A stretch of DNA of 64,000 bases from Caballeronia catudaia. Its GTDB lineage: Bacteria; Pseudomonadota; Gammaproteobacteria; Burkholderiales; Burkholderiaceae. Shown in pieces: positions 35,443 to 44,205 of the stretch. Location: contig NZ_FCOF02000030.1 in the NCBI RefSeq assembly GCF_001544755.2, positions 1 through 64,000 on the forward strand, given 5' to 3'. Below the pieces are notes generated by a model. That model was not told the origin of the DNA. It saw only the letters and a list, made by a program, of their open reading frames with translations, and did no database searches. Position 1 is the stretch's first letter; each line of letters starts with the position of its first letter. The position numbers were made by a program, and so were the translations under genes.

Positions 35443-36131
35443 ATGAATAAGTTTAGTGGAATCGACTTGCACTCGAACAACAGTGTGGTCGTCGTCAGCG
35501 ATGACGCTGACCGGGTTGTCTACCAGCGACGGTTGCCGAACGATCCGGTGCAGATCCGGGCGGCGCTCGCGCCGCACCGCGAAGATCGGGTGGGAGTGGT
35601 CATCGAAGCAACGTATAACTGGTACTGGCTTGTGGATCAGCTGATGAACGATGGCTACCGGGTGCATCTGGCCAACCCCGCGGCAATCAGGCAGTACGAG
35701 GGACTGAAATACAGTGGTGATTTCACCGATGCTGCCCATCTCGCACAACTGCTGCGTCTGGCACGGTGCCGGGCATTGGTCCGGTTCTCGCAACTACGAT
35801 CATGCTGGAAACCGGGACCATTTCCCGTTTCACCAAGGTTGGCAATTTCAGTTCGTACTGCCGCTGCGTAGACAGCCGGCGTGAAAGCAACAGCAGGAAG
35901 AAAGGCGAAGGCAATACGAAGAACGGCAACAAGTATCTGGCGTGGGCGTTTGTCGAGGCTGCCAACTTCGCGATCCGCTCGTGCCCGGAAGCCAGGCGCT
36001 TTTACGAGCGCAAGAAACGCGCGCGAAACGGGATTGTGGCGATCAAGGCACTCGCACACAAGCTGGCGCGTGTCTGCTATCACATGCTTCGGGAGCACAA
36101 GCCGTTTGAGATAACCCGCTGCTTTGGCTAA
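35443..36131 (+). pseudogene. IS110-family transposase, internally deleted and frameshifted
   Basis: A good ribosome-binding site (AGGAGG) precedes MNKFSGIDLHSNNSVVVVSD, the DEDD-type N-terminus of IS110. It continues to about 35757 (DAAHLAQLLRL), then jumps frame into VPGIGPVLATTIMLETGTISRF, GNKYLAWAFVEAANFAIR and ALAHKLARVCYHMLRE, the C-terminal transposase_20 part. A normal protein has 330-400 residues; about 130 central residues are missing. Inactive copy. Confidence 0.85.
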
Positions 36132-36137
36132 AAGGTG

Positions 36138-36600
36138 GCGCAAAGGGAACGAGCCCAGTACTGCGACTGGTGACAATCCATGGCTTTGATTGGGTCTTCC
36201 CTTTGTTCCACCCGCTGTTTGTAGATGACCGGGTCGCCCAGGCGATGATCCATCCTTGACTGGGGTTGCGCAGGCAACAGCCACGGTTTTGCGAAACCTT
36301 TTGGACCTTGTCTGGCACCAACGTTTCTCTGGGGCGGCAACAACCGCCAGGGCAGACGTGAGTTCCATCACGGCATGCTTGAACCCGATGGGTGTCTGGT
36401 GCGCTCCGGTTCGCAACCAGCTCGAGAAAACGGATGCGATACCGACCTTGCAGGCGGGCCATGGCTGGATGCCGGAAGGAATTTCGCGGGATGACGATGA
36501 AAACGCCATCCCGCGACGGATACATTTGTACCTTGACTTCGGCCGGCTAATGGGTGTCGCGGTAAAGGGAAGGTGGCGAACAAACGGCAGTATAAGTAGG
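36138..36600. other. IS flank, no gene; terminal hairpin at 36586-36615
   Basis: This interval follows the IS110 remnant and contains no convincing ORF. At its end GGCAGTATAAG and CTTATGCTGCC form an 11-bp imperfect hairpin (one mismatch) overlapping the last codons of the IS6 remnant. Confidence 0.35.
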
Positions 36601-36605
36601 ATTGC

Positions 36606-36968
36606 TTATGCTGCCAGTAAGTAAAACTGCTGGGCATGAGTGCATCCGATGCCTCGGTCTTGCATTTGGCCCTTGGTGATCATGTGCATGAGTTCGATGC
36701 CGCTCAACAGGATCCGGGCGCAACGAAAATTCTCGAAGCCGAGCATCGGCCGTGTGCGTCGCTTGATCGCCCGATGATCTTGCTCGACAACATTGTTCAG
36801 ATACTTGTTCTGGCGCATCTTGATCGGTGTTTCCCGCTCCGCGTTGAGGCCATCCAGCGCGGCCAGGTTCGCACTGCTTTTATCGATTGTCACCGTCTCG
36901 GGTTCGCCGTTTTGCTCGATTGACTTTTCGAAGTAGCGCCTCGCCGCGGCCTTGTCAAGACCGCGCTG
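36606..36968 (-). pseudogene. IS6-family transposase, C-terminal part
   Basis: About 120 residues: DKAAARRYFEKSIEQNGEPETVTIDKSSANLAAL, then NNVVEQDHRAIKRRTRPMLGFENFRCARILLSGIELMHMI, matching the C-terminal half of IS6/IS26 DDE transposases (last catalytic Glu in VEQDHR). The N-terminal half is replaced by unrelated sequence beyond 36968. Confidence 0.85.
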
Positions 36969-37138
36969 TACCGAATTCAAGTGATTCACTTGGTACGAAG
37001 GATCCTCTGGTCTCGCAAGTGCTCGGGCAGGCAGAGGCAACGCTACCGGAAACATCGCTGCGCGTGTTTGTGTTTCCCCCCGACAAAAACTCTCCACCGA
37101 CAACTCGGGAGTAAAGCCGGTGGCGCGAACGGCCCCGG

Positions 37139-37372
37139 TCACCGATGCTGCACTTTCCGTGTGGCCATGTAGGCGTCAAACAGGCCCGTATGCAGCCGGC
37201 TGAGTTCTTCGCGTAAGGCCACCAATTCGTGCTGGTCGCCTTCATGTTCGCGACGCAAAATCTCCCCGAGCAAGGCAGTGGTACGCGACGCCGGCAAATC
37301 TCGCTGGACGCGCGCCTCACCCAGCCGGCTCGCGAGCGCTGGCTTGACGACCTGTAGCCAGGCCGGAACCAT
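37139..37372 (-). CDS. Small protein translationally coupled to the upstream gene
   Basis: 77 residues (MVPAWLQVVKPALASRLGEA...EELSRLHTGLFDAYMATR). The ATG lies 9 nt after the TGA of the upstream gene, in the same frame, and that stop forms part of the ribosome-binding site (TGAGGA). It may be a separate coupled protein, or the C-terminus of one gene interrupted by an in-frame TGA. Helical; no family recognised. Confidence 0.45.
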   Translation of the reverse strand: MVPAWLQVVKPALASRLGEARVQRDLPASRTTALLGEILRREHEGDQHELVALREELSRLHTGLFDAYMATRKVQHR

Positions 37373-37381
37373 GCACAGTCC

Positions 37382-38041
37382 TCAAATTTCGCCTGTGCCG
37401 GAAAAGTCAGCATCGAAGCGCCGACGCAGCGCATCCAGCGAAGCGTCCCGAAGCCCGGCAATCAATGCGGCGAACCCTGACGGTGCCAGCCACGCCAATT
37501 CTGCAAACAGCGGCCACGCCGCATCGAGGCCGCCCGCTCGATAGCGCGCTTCGGTCATCCAGGCGAGTGGCGGCGGGATGCGCCACCACGATTCGATCGT
37601 GTTGACGGCGTCAGTGGCCGCCGCCCAGTCCCCTGCCCGAAGCCATAGCGGCGCGGCGTGACTTTCGGTGCGGGTCCCGCAGAACACCAACGGTGCAGCG
37701 CGCTGGGCGAGCGAGCGCCAGCACGGTGTCGACCACGCATGAGCGTCCTGTACCGGCATCACCCGCTGGGCCGCAGGCATCACATCCTCCTCGAGGTGTC
37801 GCCGGACCGCGGCCAGTTCCGCGTGGTCGGTCAGTGGAAGGCTTGACTCGTTTTCGAGTTCGCGAACAAGCACCGTCATCGCAGGCAGCGCGCTGTCTTT
37901 AGGGTATTCGCTGGCGAGCTGGGTCAGCGAGGCTCGCGCGTCCACCGCGTGGCGAAGCTGCAAGTGCTCCACGACGTCATTGCGCAGTACCACGTCGCGG
38001 CTGTCGGCAAATATATCGAGCTGTTGCATGCTTTGCTGCAT
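37382..38041 (-). CDS. Helical-repeat-like protein of unknown function
   Basis: 219 residues. Leading MQQSMQQLDIFADSRDVVLRNDVVEHLQLRHA, then helix-rich segments with paired aromatic/alanine positions (APLWLRAGDWAAATDAVNTIESWWRIPPPLAWMTEARYRAGGLDAAWPLFAELAWLAP) reminiscent of TPR units. Lies in the accessory block between the IS6 remnant and SET gene. No function assigned. Confidence 0.5.
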   Translation of the reverse strand: MQQSMQQLDIFADSRDVVLRNDVVEHLQLRHAVDARASLTQLASEYPKDSALPAMTVLVRELENESSLPLTDHAELAAVRRHLEEDVMPAAQRVMPVQDAHAWSTPCWRSLAQRAAPLVFCGTRTESHAAPLWLRAGDWAAATDAVNTIESWWRIPPPLAWMTEARYRAGGLDAAWPLFAELAWLAPSGFAALIAGLRDASLDALRRRFDADFSGTGEI

Positions 38042-38179
38042 CGTCGTCGCGCTCAGGAATGTCGTCGATGAAGAGCGATCAGGCTAATTCATTTTCAACG
38101 CGTCGAGGAAGCGGTTGCCGGTGCTTCGGCGGCCTTCTCGTGGACCACCGTGTGCCAGGTGCGCCTCACGACAAGTACG

Positions 38180-38623
38180 CTACCGACGCGCATTCAGCAT
38201 CGTGCCTCGACAGCGGCGAGCGCCGCACCGACAAGCGTAAAGGCGCTTGAGCGCGGCCGTTCGGCGCCCTTCGACATCCATCGCGTAGTCGATGAAGATC
38301 TCTGCGCCCTCTTCGATCTTGCGTGTCGCCCGGATGAAGATCCGGTCGCCCTCCTGTTCGGCTTCACAGTTGGGCGCGCAACTGTGATTGATCCAACGCG
38401 CGGAGTTGCCGCCTTGTGCGCCATCGATCATGCGTCCGTCGTCGAGCCCGAAGAAGAAGGTATGCCCGTCTTCGGCGGCCGACCGTTCATACCGGCGCTG
38501 TGCCTCTTTCGCCGAGATGATCTCGCCTTTGTACTCGAGGATCGGATCACCGACGGAGATAGTCGCCGCGGCGAACACACCGCGACCATGAATGGGCGAG
38601 TGGCGGACTGCAATGCGGCGCAT
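38180..38623 (-). CDS. SET-domain protein (putative lysine methyltransferase), copy 2
   Basis: 147 residues with all SET motifs: HGRGVFAAATISVGDPILEYKGEIIS, ARWINHSCAPNCEAE (RWINHSC-PN, SAM and active site), GAEIFIDYAMD and the post-SET-like CRCGARRCRG. Predicted S-adenosylmethionine-dependent protein lysine methylation. In both copies it lies beside an HU gene, making HU-like lysine-rich proteins a natural candidate substrate (inference). Confidence 0.88.
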   Translation of the reverse strand: MRRIAVRHSPIHGRGVFAAATISVGDPILEYKGEIISAKEAQRRYERSAAEDGHTFFFGLDDGRMIDGAQGGNSARWINHSCAPNCEAEQEGDRIFIRATRKIEEGAEIFIDYAMDVEGRRTAALKRLYACRCGARRCRGTMLNARR

Positions 38624-38696
38624 GGTTGAGACTCTGGCGTGAGAAGGAACGAAAAAATCTGCGCTGAGGTGACGACAGGCATAATCGCATCATCGC

Positions 38697-38918
38697 ATGT
38701 CAGCCTGTCCAGAAATGTTCTCTCCGCCTCGTCGCAGGAAACTCAAACGCAAGCCGGCGCGCGGCACCCTGGTGCGCTATGAAGACCGGATCGCGGAAGT
38801 TCTGGGCGAAGCCCGCGGACAACGCGTCATGATTCGCTCCATTCACCCGGACGGACAAGAGCGCCGCACCGCGGTGAAATGGGTGAACCTCATACCGCTC
38901 GAGACTCAGCTTTTCTGA
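38697..38918 (+). CDS. Small basic protein of unknown function (copy 2)
   Basis: 73 residues (MSACPEMFSPPRRRKLKRKPARG...). Shares TLVRYEDRIAEVLGEARGQ and RRTAVKWVN with the 34585 product. Lies between the divergent SET gene and the convergent HU gene, exactly as in copy 1. A later in-frame ATG (MFSPPRRRK) is possible. Confidence 0.6.
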   Translation: MSACPEMFSPPRRRKLKRKPARGTLVRYEDRIAEVLGEARGQRVMIRSIHPDGQERRTAVKWVNLIPLETQLF

Positions 38919-39000
38919 CCAAGCGTGACCGGTCGAACGGGTGATGCGACGGCAAGGCGGCAACCTGCGGCCGTCGCGCGTCATCCGAACGTCGCTGCGT

Positions 39001-39279
39001 TCACGGCTGGTTGACGGCGTCCTTAAAGCTCTTCCCGGCGGTGAACTTCACCGTCTTGGCCGCTGCGATCTCAATCGTCTCACCGGTCTGCGGATTCCGA
39101 CCGGTCCGCGCGGCGCGTTCGCCGGTCCCGAACGATCCAAAGCCGATCAGCTGAACGGTGTCTCCCGCGGCAACCGTTTTCGAGATCGTCTCGAACACAG
39201 CATTGATCGCCTCTTCTGCGGCGGTCTTGCTCGTACCCGACTGGGACGCAACCGCGTCAATCAGTTCCTGCTTGTTCAT
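39001..39279 (-). CDS. HU-family nucleoid DNA-binding protein (copy 2)
   Basis: 92 residues from ATG 39279 (GAGAGGGGATCC upstream). [40 protein letters not shown] and [16 protein letters not shown]. Differs from copy 1 mainly outside the DNA-binding arm. Third member of the duplicated SET/small protein/HU triplet. Confidence 0.92.
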   Translation of the reverse strand: MNKQELIDAVASQSGTSKTAAEEAINAVFETISKTVAAGDTVQLIGFGSFGTGERAARTGRNPQTGETIEIAAAKTVKFTAGKSFKDAVNQP

Positions 39280-39348
39280 TGGATCCCCTCTCAATTGGAA
39301 ACGAATGCGATCTTACCGAACCGCTATGAAAACATGCGACCGCCGCTG

Positions 39349-39624
39349 CTACGAGGCAGCATCGGTCGCATCCAGGTCGAACAGATCCGAGGTCGTGCTG
39401 TGGGCAGCGAGCAACTCAGGCAAGTGACCATTTCGAACCTTGGCCAGCGTGTCCGGCGACAACCAGATTTCTTCCATCGCGTTGATGCCTTCCTCGATCA
39501 TCCGCTGTAGGAAGAACGATTGCTTGCGCCCCGTGGCCTCTGCCAGCACGCGCAACCGCTGCTCGATGACGGGGTCGATGCGCACCGCCACAACCCTTAA
39601 CTTGTTCTCTGCCGATCTTCTCAC
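39349..39624 (-). CDS. Ribbon-helix-helix DNA-binding protein (antitoxin-like), no toxin partner seen
   Basis: 91 residues. KLRVVAVRIDPVIEQRLRVLAEATGRKQSFFLQRMIEEGINAMEE has the CopG/Arc-type beta strand followed by two helices, like RelB/CopG antitoxins. Neither side carries a recognisable toxin gene: downstream is HU, upstream a recombinase remnant. Likely an orphan antitoxin or a small regulator. Confidence 0.7.
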   Translation of the reverse strand: MRRSAENKLRVVAVRIDPVIEQRLRVLAEATGRKQSFFLQRMIEEGINAMEEIWLSPDTLAKVRNGHLPELLAAHSTTSDLFDLDATDAAS

Positions 39625-39673
39625 CTGTTCACTCCTTTTGACCGTCGGCGCGACTGGAGCGCCAAGCGGTCAC

Positions 39674-39700
39674 GGATGGCGCCACCCGCTGGCGCCATCC
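39674..39700. repeat. Perfect 11-bp inverted repeat GGATGGCGCCA-N5-TGGCGCCATCC
   Basis: Lies 50 bp upstream of the ribbon-helix-helix gene start. No T-run follows on either strand, so an operator (possibly for the RHH protein) is more likely than a terminator. Confidence 0.5.
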
Positions 39701-39851
39701 CGGTCATTATCTATGTTCGAGCTTTCGCCCTCGACGTTTTGCCAACGGCTGCCTTTCGCGCGGCTCGCCTGACTGGCGGACTGGATTCTGCCGTGGGCAC
39801 GCGCCGCGGCGGAGGGCGCGACGTTCCGCGCAGCGACTTCACCTGCTCTTG

Positions 39852-40363
39852 AAACTACCGCAAGGAAGCCGAGCGACTCCTGCTCTGGTCCGTCGCATGG
39901 CAAGGGTGACAAGGAGCGGTTGATCCCGGCTACGCGAGAAATGATGACCGAACTTTCGCGGTATCGACAGCACCTCGGCTTGAGCGCGCTGCCCTCCCCC
40001 AACGAGGATACGCCCCTCGTTCTGCCTATCGCCGCCACCGCCGCCAATCACGGCACCGAGACCTGTTCACCTCTGACGCGCGCCGCTTTGCACGCAATCG
40101 TCAAGGATGTCTTTGCGGGTGCGGCGGCGGGCCTTCGCGAACGCGACCCGTCCGCTGCAGCGCGCGCCGACATCCTCGAACAAGCCTCTGCCCACTGGCT
40201 CAGACACAGTGCCGGGTCACACATGGCCGATCATCAAGTCGACTTGCGCCTCGTGCGCGATAACCTCGGACACGCGTCGTTGACAACGACGAGCCTTTAC
40301 TTGCACATCGATGATGACCGACGCCATCAAGAAACCGACGAAAAGCACCGGATAGACTGGTAA
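39852..40363 (+). pseudogene. Tyrosine recombinase/integrase with central deletion
   Basis: An N-terminal SAM-like piece NYRKEAERLLLWSVA (about 39855-39900) runs almost directly, in another frame, into GKGDKERLIPATREMMTEL and the C-terminal catalytic end: HWLRHSAGSHMADHQVDLRLVRDNLGHASLTTTSLYLH. This has the box II H-x-x-R, the second His (GHAS) and the nucleophile Tyr. The first catalytic Arg and roughly 150 residues between are gone, so it cannot recombine DNA. Confidence 0.8.
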
Positions 40364-40419
40364 CCCTCACGATTGCCTCGACTTCATGCACGCTCCACCC
40401 GAACCACGGATCTCGGCAG

Positions 40420-40651
40420 ATAAACGTCGCCTCACGTTCGTCATACTCTGGCGCGGAGAACCCGTGACCTGCGTTGTCTGCCGCGAGCCCTCGAGGCGTG
40501 CTTTTGGCTCGCGCCGAATGCGGACGACGCAAGGACGTTGAAGGTCTTCGTCGACGGGTTCAATCGCATTCGTGCCATCGCCGAGCGAAAGCTCTTGGCG
40601 CGGCCTTCAAAGCAAATTGAGCTATCTGCGACCGACTTCGCGAAAGGCTGA
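40420..40651 (+). other. C-terminal fragment of an unrecognised protein
   Basis: Open frame without a start: ALEACFWLAPNADDARTLKVF then VDGFNRIRAIAERKLLARPS and a short tail to TGA at 40649. Reads like genuine coding sequence. The rest of 40364-40960 shows nothing I can support. Confidence 0.35.
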
Positions 40652-40960
40652 TTGCGTCGCTCCGCGTCCTTCTGCTGGCCTCCGATTGTCGGCGGAGCTT
40701 CCGAACAGGATGAAAAGCACAGACGATGCATTGCGTCGAATGGGACCGCTGCCTCCGGTCGGCTGTGACATGCGCGCGTTGATGCACACACCGCGACTAC
40801 GCACAATGACGGGGCCGTCGGGAGCTACGTTTTGGCAGCCGGCCAGCGCTTATGATGCCGGGACTGTATGGGTGTCGATGATCCCGCGTGGGCGCGCTCA
40901 CCTGCTCCTGCCACCGCGTAATCGCCAAGGCCTGACGCGGCCGCAGATCCGAAAGGCATC

Positions 40961-42307
40961 TCACCCGAGCCGAAGCACCGCGTGGCTAATCACCACGCAC
41001 GCCGTCGCGATGACCGCGAGCCAGCTTAACGCCCGAAGCGACCAGTGCGCCGAAAGATCCCCGACCGCGCCGCGTTTCGAACTCAACAGGACGAGCAGGA
41101 CGAGTACCGGCGTGACGGTCATCCCGTTGACGACCGCGCTCCAGTAGAGCGCTTTGGCCGGCTCGACGTGACTTGCGGCCAGCGCCGTCGCGATCGCCAT
41201 GCCGGCCGCCATGATTGCCGCGAGCAACCCGGCGATCCGCCGGTCGCGCCGCTCGCCGCGCTCCCAGTGAATTGAACTTGCCACGGCCTCCGCCGCCGAA
41301 CCCGCCAGCGGCGGCAGCGCAAGCGAGGCCGAGCCGAACAGCGCCAGAGCCAAAACGTGGCGTGCATAGCCATGAGCAAGCGGCTCCAGCACGCCGGCCA
41401 TCGGCGAGGTCTCGCCCGCAAACGTGCCGGGAAGGAGATGCAGTGTCGCCGCGGCAGCAATCATCACGCAGATCGAGACCGCATTGGAAAGCGCGGTCCT
41501 CAACAGCGTGTTGCGGCGCACGAGGCTCATCTTGCTGTTCAACGCATTCCTGCGCGCCGCGCCCTCTTCCGCGTCTCGAGCTTCCTGCTCTGCCTGCGCG
41601 AACAACAGGTACGGACTGACGGTCGTGCCGAGCACGGCGATCAGCATCGTCATGTAGCCTTCGTCCCAGACCACGCGCGGAACGAACGAGCGGATCGCTA
41701 TCGCCTGCCACGGCACGTCGACGACGAGAATGACGCCGACATATGCGAACATCGCGAGCGTCAGCCACTTGAGCACCCGGGCATAACGCGCATAGGGAAT
41801 GCACCATTGCAGCGCGAGCGACGCGCCGCCCGACGCGAATGTGAGCCACGCGAGCGAACCGCCGCAAAACACGCGCAACGCAATGCCCATCGCGAGTACA
41901 TCGACGGCGATATTGAACGTATTCGCGAGCAGGAACCGCCAGACGGCAAAGTAGAAGAAGAGCGGCGAATAGTGCTCGCGCATGTTCACCGTCAGTCCGC
42001 GGCCGGTAATCGCGGCCACTCGACTCGCGATCAGTTGCAGCGCGACGGTCGACGGATAAGTGAGGACACACACCCACAGCATGTCGAATCCATACCATGC
42101 GCCGGCGAGCGTATAAGTCGCCAGGCCGCTGGGGTCGTTGTCCGACGCGGTCGTAACGAGCCCTGGGCCAAAGTCCGCCGCCCACGAATGCGCGGGCCGG
42201 GCGCTGCCCTGCACCTTGCTATCTGGCTTGTTATGAAGAAAGCGCATCGGGCGATTGAGCGATTGAGCGATTGAGCGATTGAGCGATTGATAGGCCGCTC
42301 TGCGCAC
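40961..42307 (-). CDS. NRAMP-family divalent metal transporter with an 8-bp repeat in its 5' coding end
   Basis: 448 residues from GTG 42307, with AGAGGAA 7 nt upstream. About 11 hydrophobic spans. The TM1 metal motif is ASDNDPSGLATYTLAG rather than the canonical DPGN, and TM6 is VLGTTVSPYLLFAQA rather than the MPH motif. This marks a divergent NRAMP-related clade whose metal preference may not be Mn/Fe. Codons ~7-19 are the five-unit repeat at 42251-42290. ATG 42247 (MRFLHNK) lies just after the repeat but has no ribosome-binding site. Confidence 0.85.
   Translation of the reverse strand: MRRAAYQSLNRSIAQSLNRPMRFLHNKPDSKVQGSARPAHSWAADFGPGLVTTASDNDPSGLATYTLAGAWYGFDMLWVCVLTYPSTVALQLIASRVAAITGRGLTVNMREHYSPLFFYFAVWRFLLANTFNIAVDVLAMGIALRVFCGGSLAWLTFASGGASLALQWCIPYARYARVLKWLTLAMFAYVGVILVVDVPWQAIAIRSFVPRVVWDEGYMTMLIAVLGTTVSPYLLFAQAEQEARDAEEGAARRNALNSKMSLVRRNTLLRTALSNAVSICVMIAAAATLHLLPGTFAGETSPMAGVLEPLAHGYARHVLALALFGSASLALPPLAGSAAEAVASSIHWERGERRDRRIAGLLAAIMAAGMAIATALAASHVEPAKALYWSAVVNGMTVTPVLVLLVLLSSKRGAVGDLSAHWSLRALSWLAVIATACVVISHAVLRLG
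42251..42290. repeat. Five perfect tandem copies of GCGATTGA
   Basis: A 40-bp uninterrupted array of an 8-bp unit. It lies between the GTG start (42307) of the NRAMP-like gene and its first membrane segment, and encodes a SLNRSIAQ-type repeat. Because 8 is not a multiple of 3, gain or loss of one unit by slipped-strand mispairing shifts the frame. Confidence 0.9.
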
Positions 42308-42481
42308 AAAACGTTCCTCTCGCGCACGTTCAGCCGGAATTCCGCATCCCGCGCCTCGGAGCGCCGATAGCCGCGCTTTATATTGCCGTGCTACAACCGT
42401 GCGTGCTTCTCACTCGCGCCCTATGCGGTTCCGTAAATTCCGTGATGGAGAACAACAAACCGAACGCTGAATTCCTTTATG

Positions 42482-42835
42482 TCAACGGGTTCCCCGTATG
42501 ACTGTAGTGAGGTGCCAAACGCTCTCGTAAGCGTGTCCGAGAGGAAACAGCACCAACATCGCACACGCAGTGGGCACGTGCATACGCTCGCACGAAGGCC
42601 GGCCGGCTTCACTCCGCATCTCGATGAGCGAATACATCAATCGCTTCCTGTGTTTGGGCGGTACGGGCGTGTTCTCGAGCAGAATTGATCGAACTCGTTG
42701 CTCACGCTTTATGGCCTCCGATAAGAGACCGTTTGGTTGGAATGGGTCGATAAGGCTTAGCGAGCAGGCCAGGTGTCTCCGCTTTCCGATGCTGCCTATG
42801 CGCTCAACGGCCGCCGTCAGCAGGCCGTCGTTCAT
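42482..42835 (-). other. Weak hypothetical ORF
   Basis: 117 codons (MNDGLLTAAVERIGSIGKRR...). No motif, no clear ribosome-binding site, atypical codon use. The 42308-42850 gap between the NRAMP and flippase genes otherwise shows nothing. Confidence 0.2.
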
Positions 42836-42849
42836 TCGAGATCGTTCGT

Positions 42850-44205
42850 TTAAGGGGCACGGGAGGCCGGGGCGAAGCGCGTCCAATAGATGTAGCACGC
42901 TAGCACGGCGAACGCGCCGACGCCGGTCGCGAGCAGCACGCCCTGCGCGCCGAAGTACCGGATGAGAATGATATTGCCGACTATCTTAATTCCGAAGCCA
43001 ACCAGCGAAATCACGGTGATCGCCCGATAGCGCCTCTCGCTCGCGAACAGCTGCGTAAGCACGCACATGCCAAAGTAGAAAGGCACTTGCAGCAGCCCAT
43101 AGCGGAAGAGCGTCGTGACGGCGACGGTGTCGTCGGCCGTGAAGGCGCCGTTCTGAAAGAGCAGCTTTACGGCGAACGGCGCGAGCAAATACGCAATGAG
43201 GCTGCCGCTCAAGCCAACTGCCGTCATCACGCCGGACCATTTGAGCGCCGTGCTGCGAGCGCGCGCACGATCGCCGCGATGGAGAATCTCCGCGAGAATC
43301 GGCAGGGTTGCGCGGGCGATCGCGAGAGTTCCCATGCTGAGTACGAGCGACAGCAGTCGGTTCGCGTAGCCGAATGTCGCGATGGCGCCGTCGCCCTGTT
43401 GCGCCATAAAGTACTGGTCGACGGGGAGCCATAGACCTGCGACGACCCAGCCGATCGTAAGCGTGCCCATCGATCGGATCGTGTGCGGCCACTGCTTCGC
43501 ACGGGTCGAGACGCGTGGCATCGCGGACATCGAATCGGCACGCCGCGCCAGTACGCGTAGCCACGCGGATTGAACCACGAAGCCGAGCGACGTGCCGACG
43601 ACGAGCGGCCAGATCGACTCGTTATCTCGCGCGGCGAGCACGAACACGAGCAGGCCGATGGCCGGCACGCATTCGAGCAACGTGTTGATGTGTTTGCCGG
43701 AAGCCTGCAGCCGCGCCGATGAGATGGAGATCGTCAAGGTCAGTACGCCGACCGGCATCATGCTGAAGATCATGTTCCGGCAAATCTCGCGCGTCGATTC
43801 GGCGAGGTTGCCCCCCACGGCCTCCGCCATATATGGCCAGGACAGCCAGAGCAGCAGACACGAGATGGTTCCGACGACGAGCCCAGCGCCTTCGAGTTCG
43901 CTGAGAAAGCTGTTTTGCTCGGACTTGTCGTCCTTGAGCGAGACGAGCGCAGGAACAAGCAGCACGCTCAACACGTTCGTGAGCATCGTGGGCAGCCAGG
44001 TGACGAGCGTGAGCGCGAGTTGATAGGCGTCGACGGTGCCGCTGATCCCGTAGCGATACGCGATCGCCATTTCTTTCGATGCGCCTATGCACTTGCCGAG
44101 GATCACGAATGCCAGGAGCACGACCGCGCTTCTTGCGATTCGCTTGTGATCCCCATGCACGTCGCCGAAACGTCGTCTTACCAATTGCACCGCTGCGCTC
44201 AGCAC
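42850..44205 (-). CDS. MurJ/Wzx-like lipid-linked oligosaccharide flippase (MVF family)
   Basis: 451 residues with 12-14 hydrophobic spans. MVF features: RSAVVLLAFVILGKCIGASKEMAIAYRYG near the start, VDAYQLALTLVTWLPTMLTNVLSVLLVPAL, and the central GWVVAGLWLPVDQYFMAQQGDGAIATFGYANRLLSLVL. Relatives flip lipid II or O-antigen/exopolysaccharide units. Housekeeping MurJ is about 510 residues, so this shorter protein is more likely a polysaccharide flippase, in keeping with the glycan genes at 46.6-51 kb. Confidence 0.8.
   Translation of the reverse strand: MLSAAVQLVRRRFGDVHGDHKRIARSAVVLLAFVILGKCIGASKEMAIAYRYGISGTVDAYQLALTLVTWLPTMLTNVLSVLLVPALVSLKDDKSEQNSFLSELEGAGLVVGTISCLLLWLSWPYMAEAVGGNLAESTREICRNMIFSMMPVGVLTLTISISSARLQASGKHINTLLECVPAIGLLVFVLAARDNESIWPLVVGTSLGFVVQSAWLRVLARRADSMSAMPRVSTRAKQWPHTIRSMGTLTIGWVVAGLWLPVDQYFMAQQGDGAIATFGYANRLLSLVLSMGTLAIARATLPILAEILHRGDRARARSTALKWSGVMTAVGLSGSLIAYLLAPFAVKLLFQNGAFTADDTVAVTTLFRYGLLQVPFYFGMCVLTQLFASERRYRAITVISLVGFGIKIVGNIILIRYFGAQGVLLATGVGAFAVLACYIYWTRFAPASRAP

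Noticed and set aside
42251-42290. CRISPR-like repeat array
   Set aside because: Units are 8 bp and contiguous, with no spacers; it is a simple tandem repeat.
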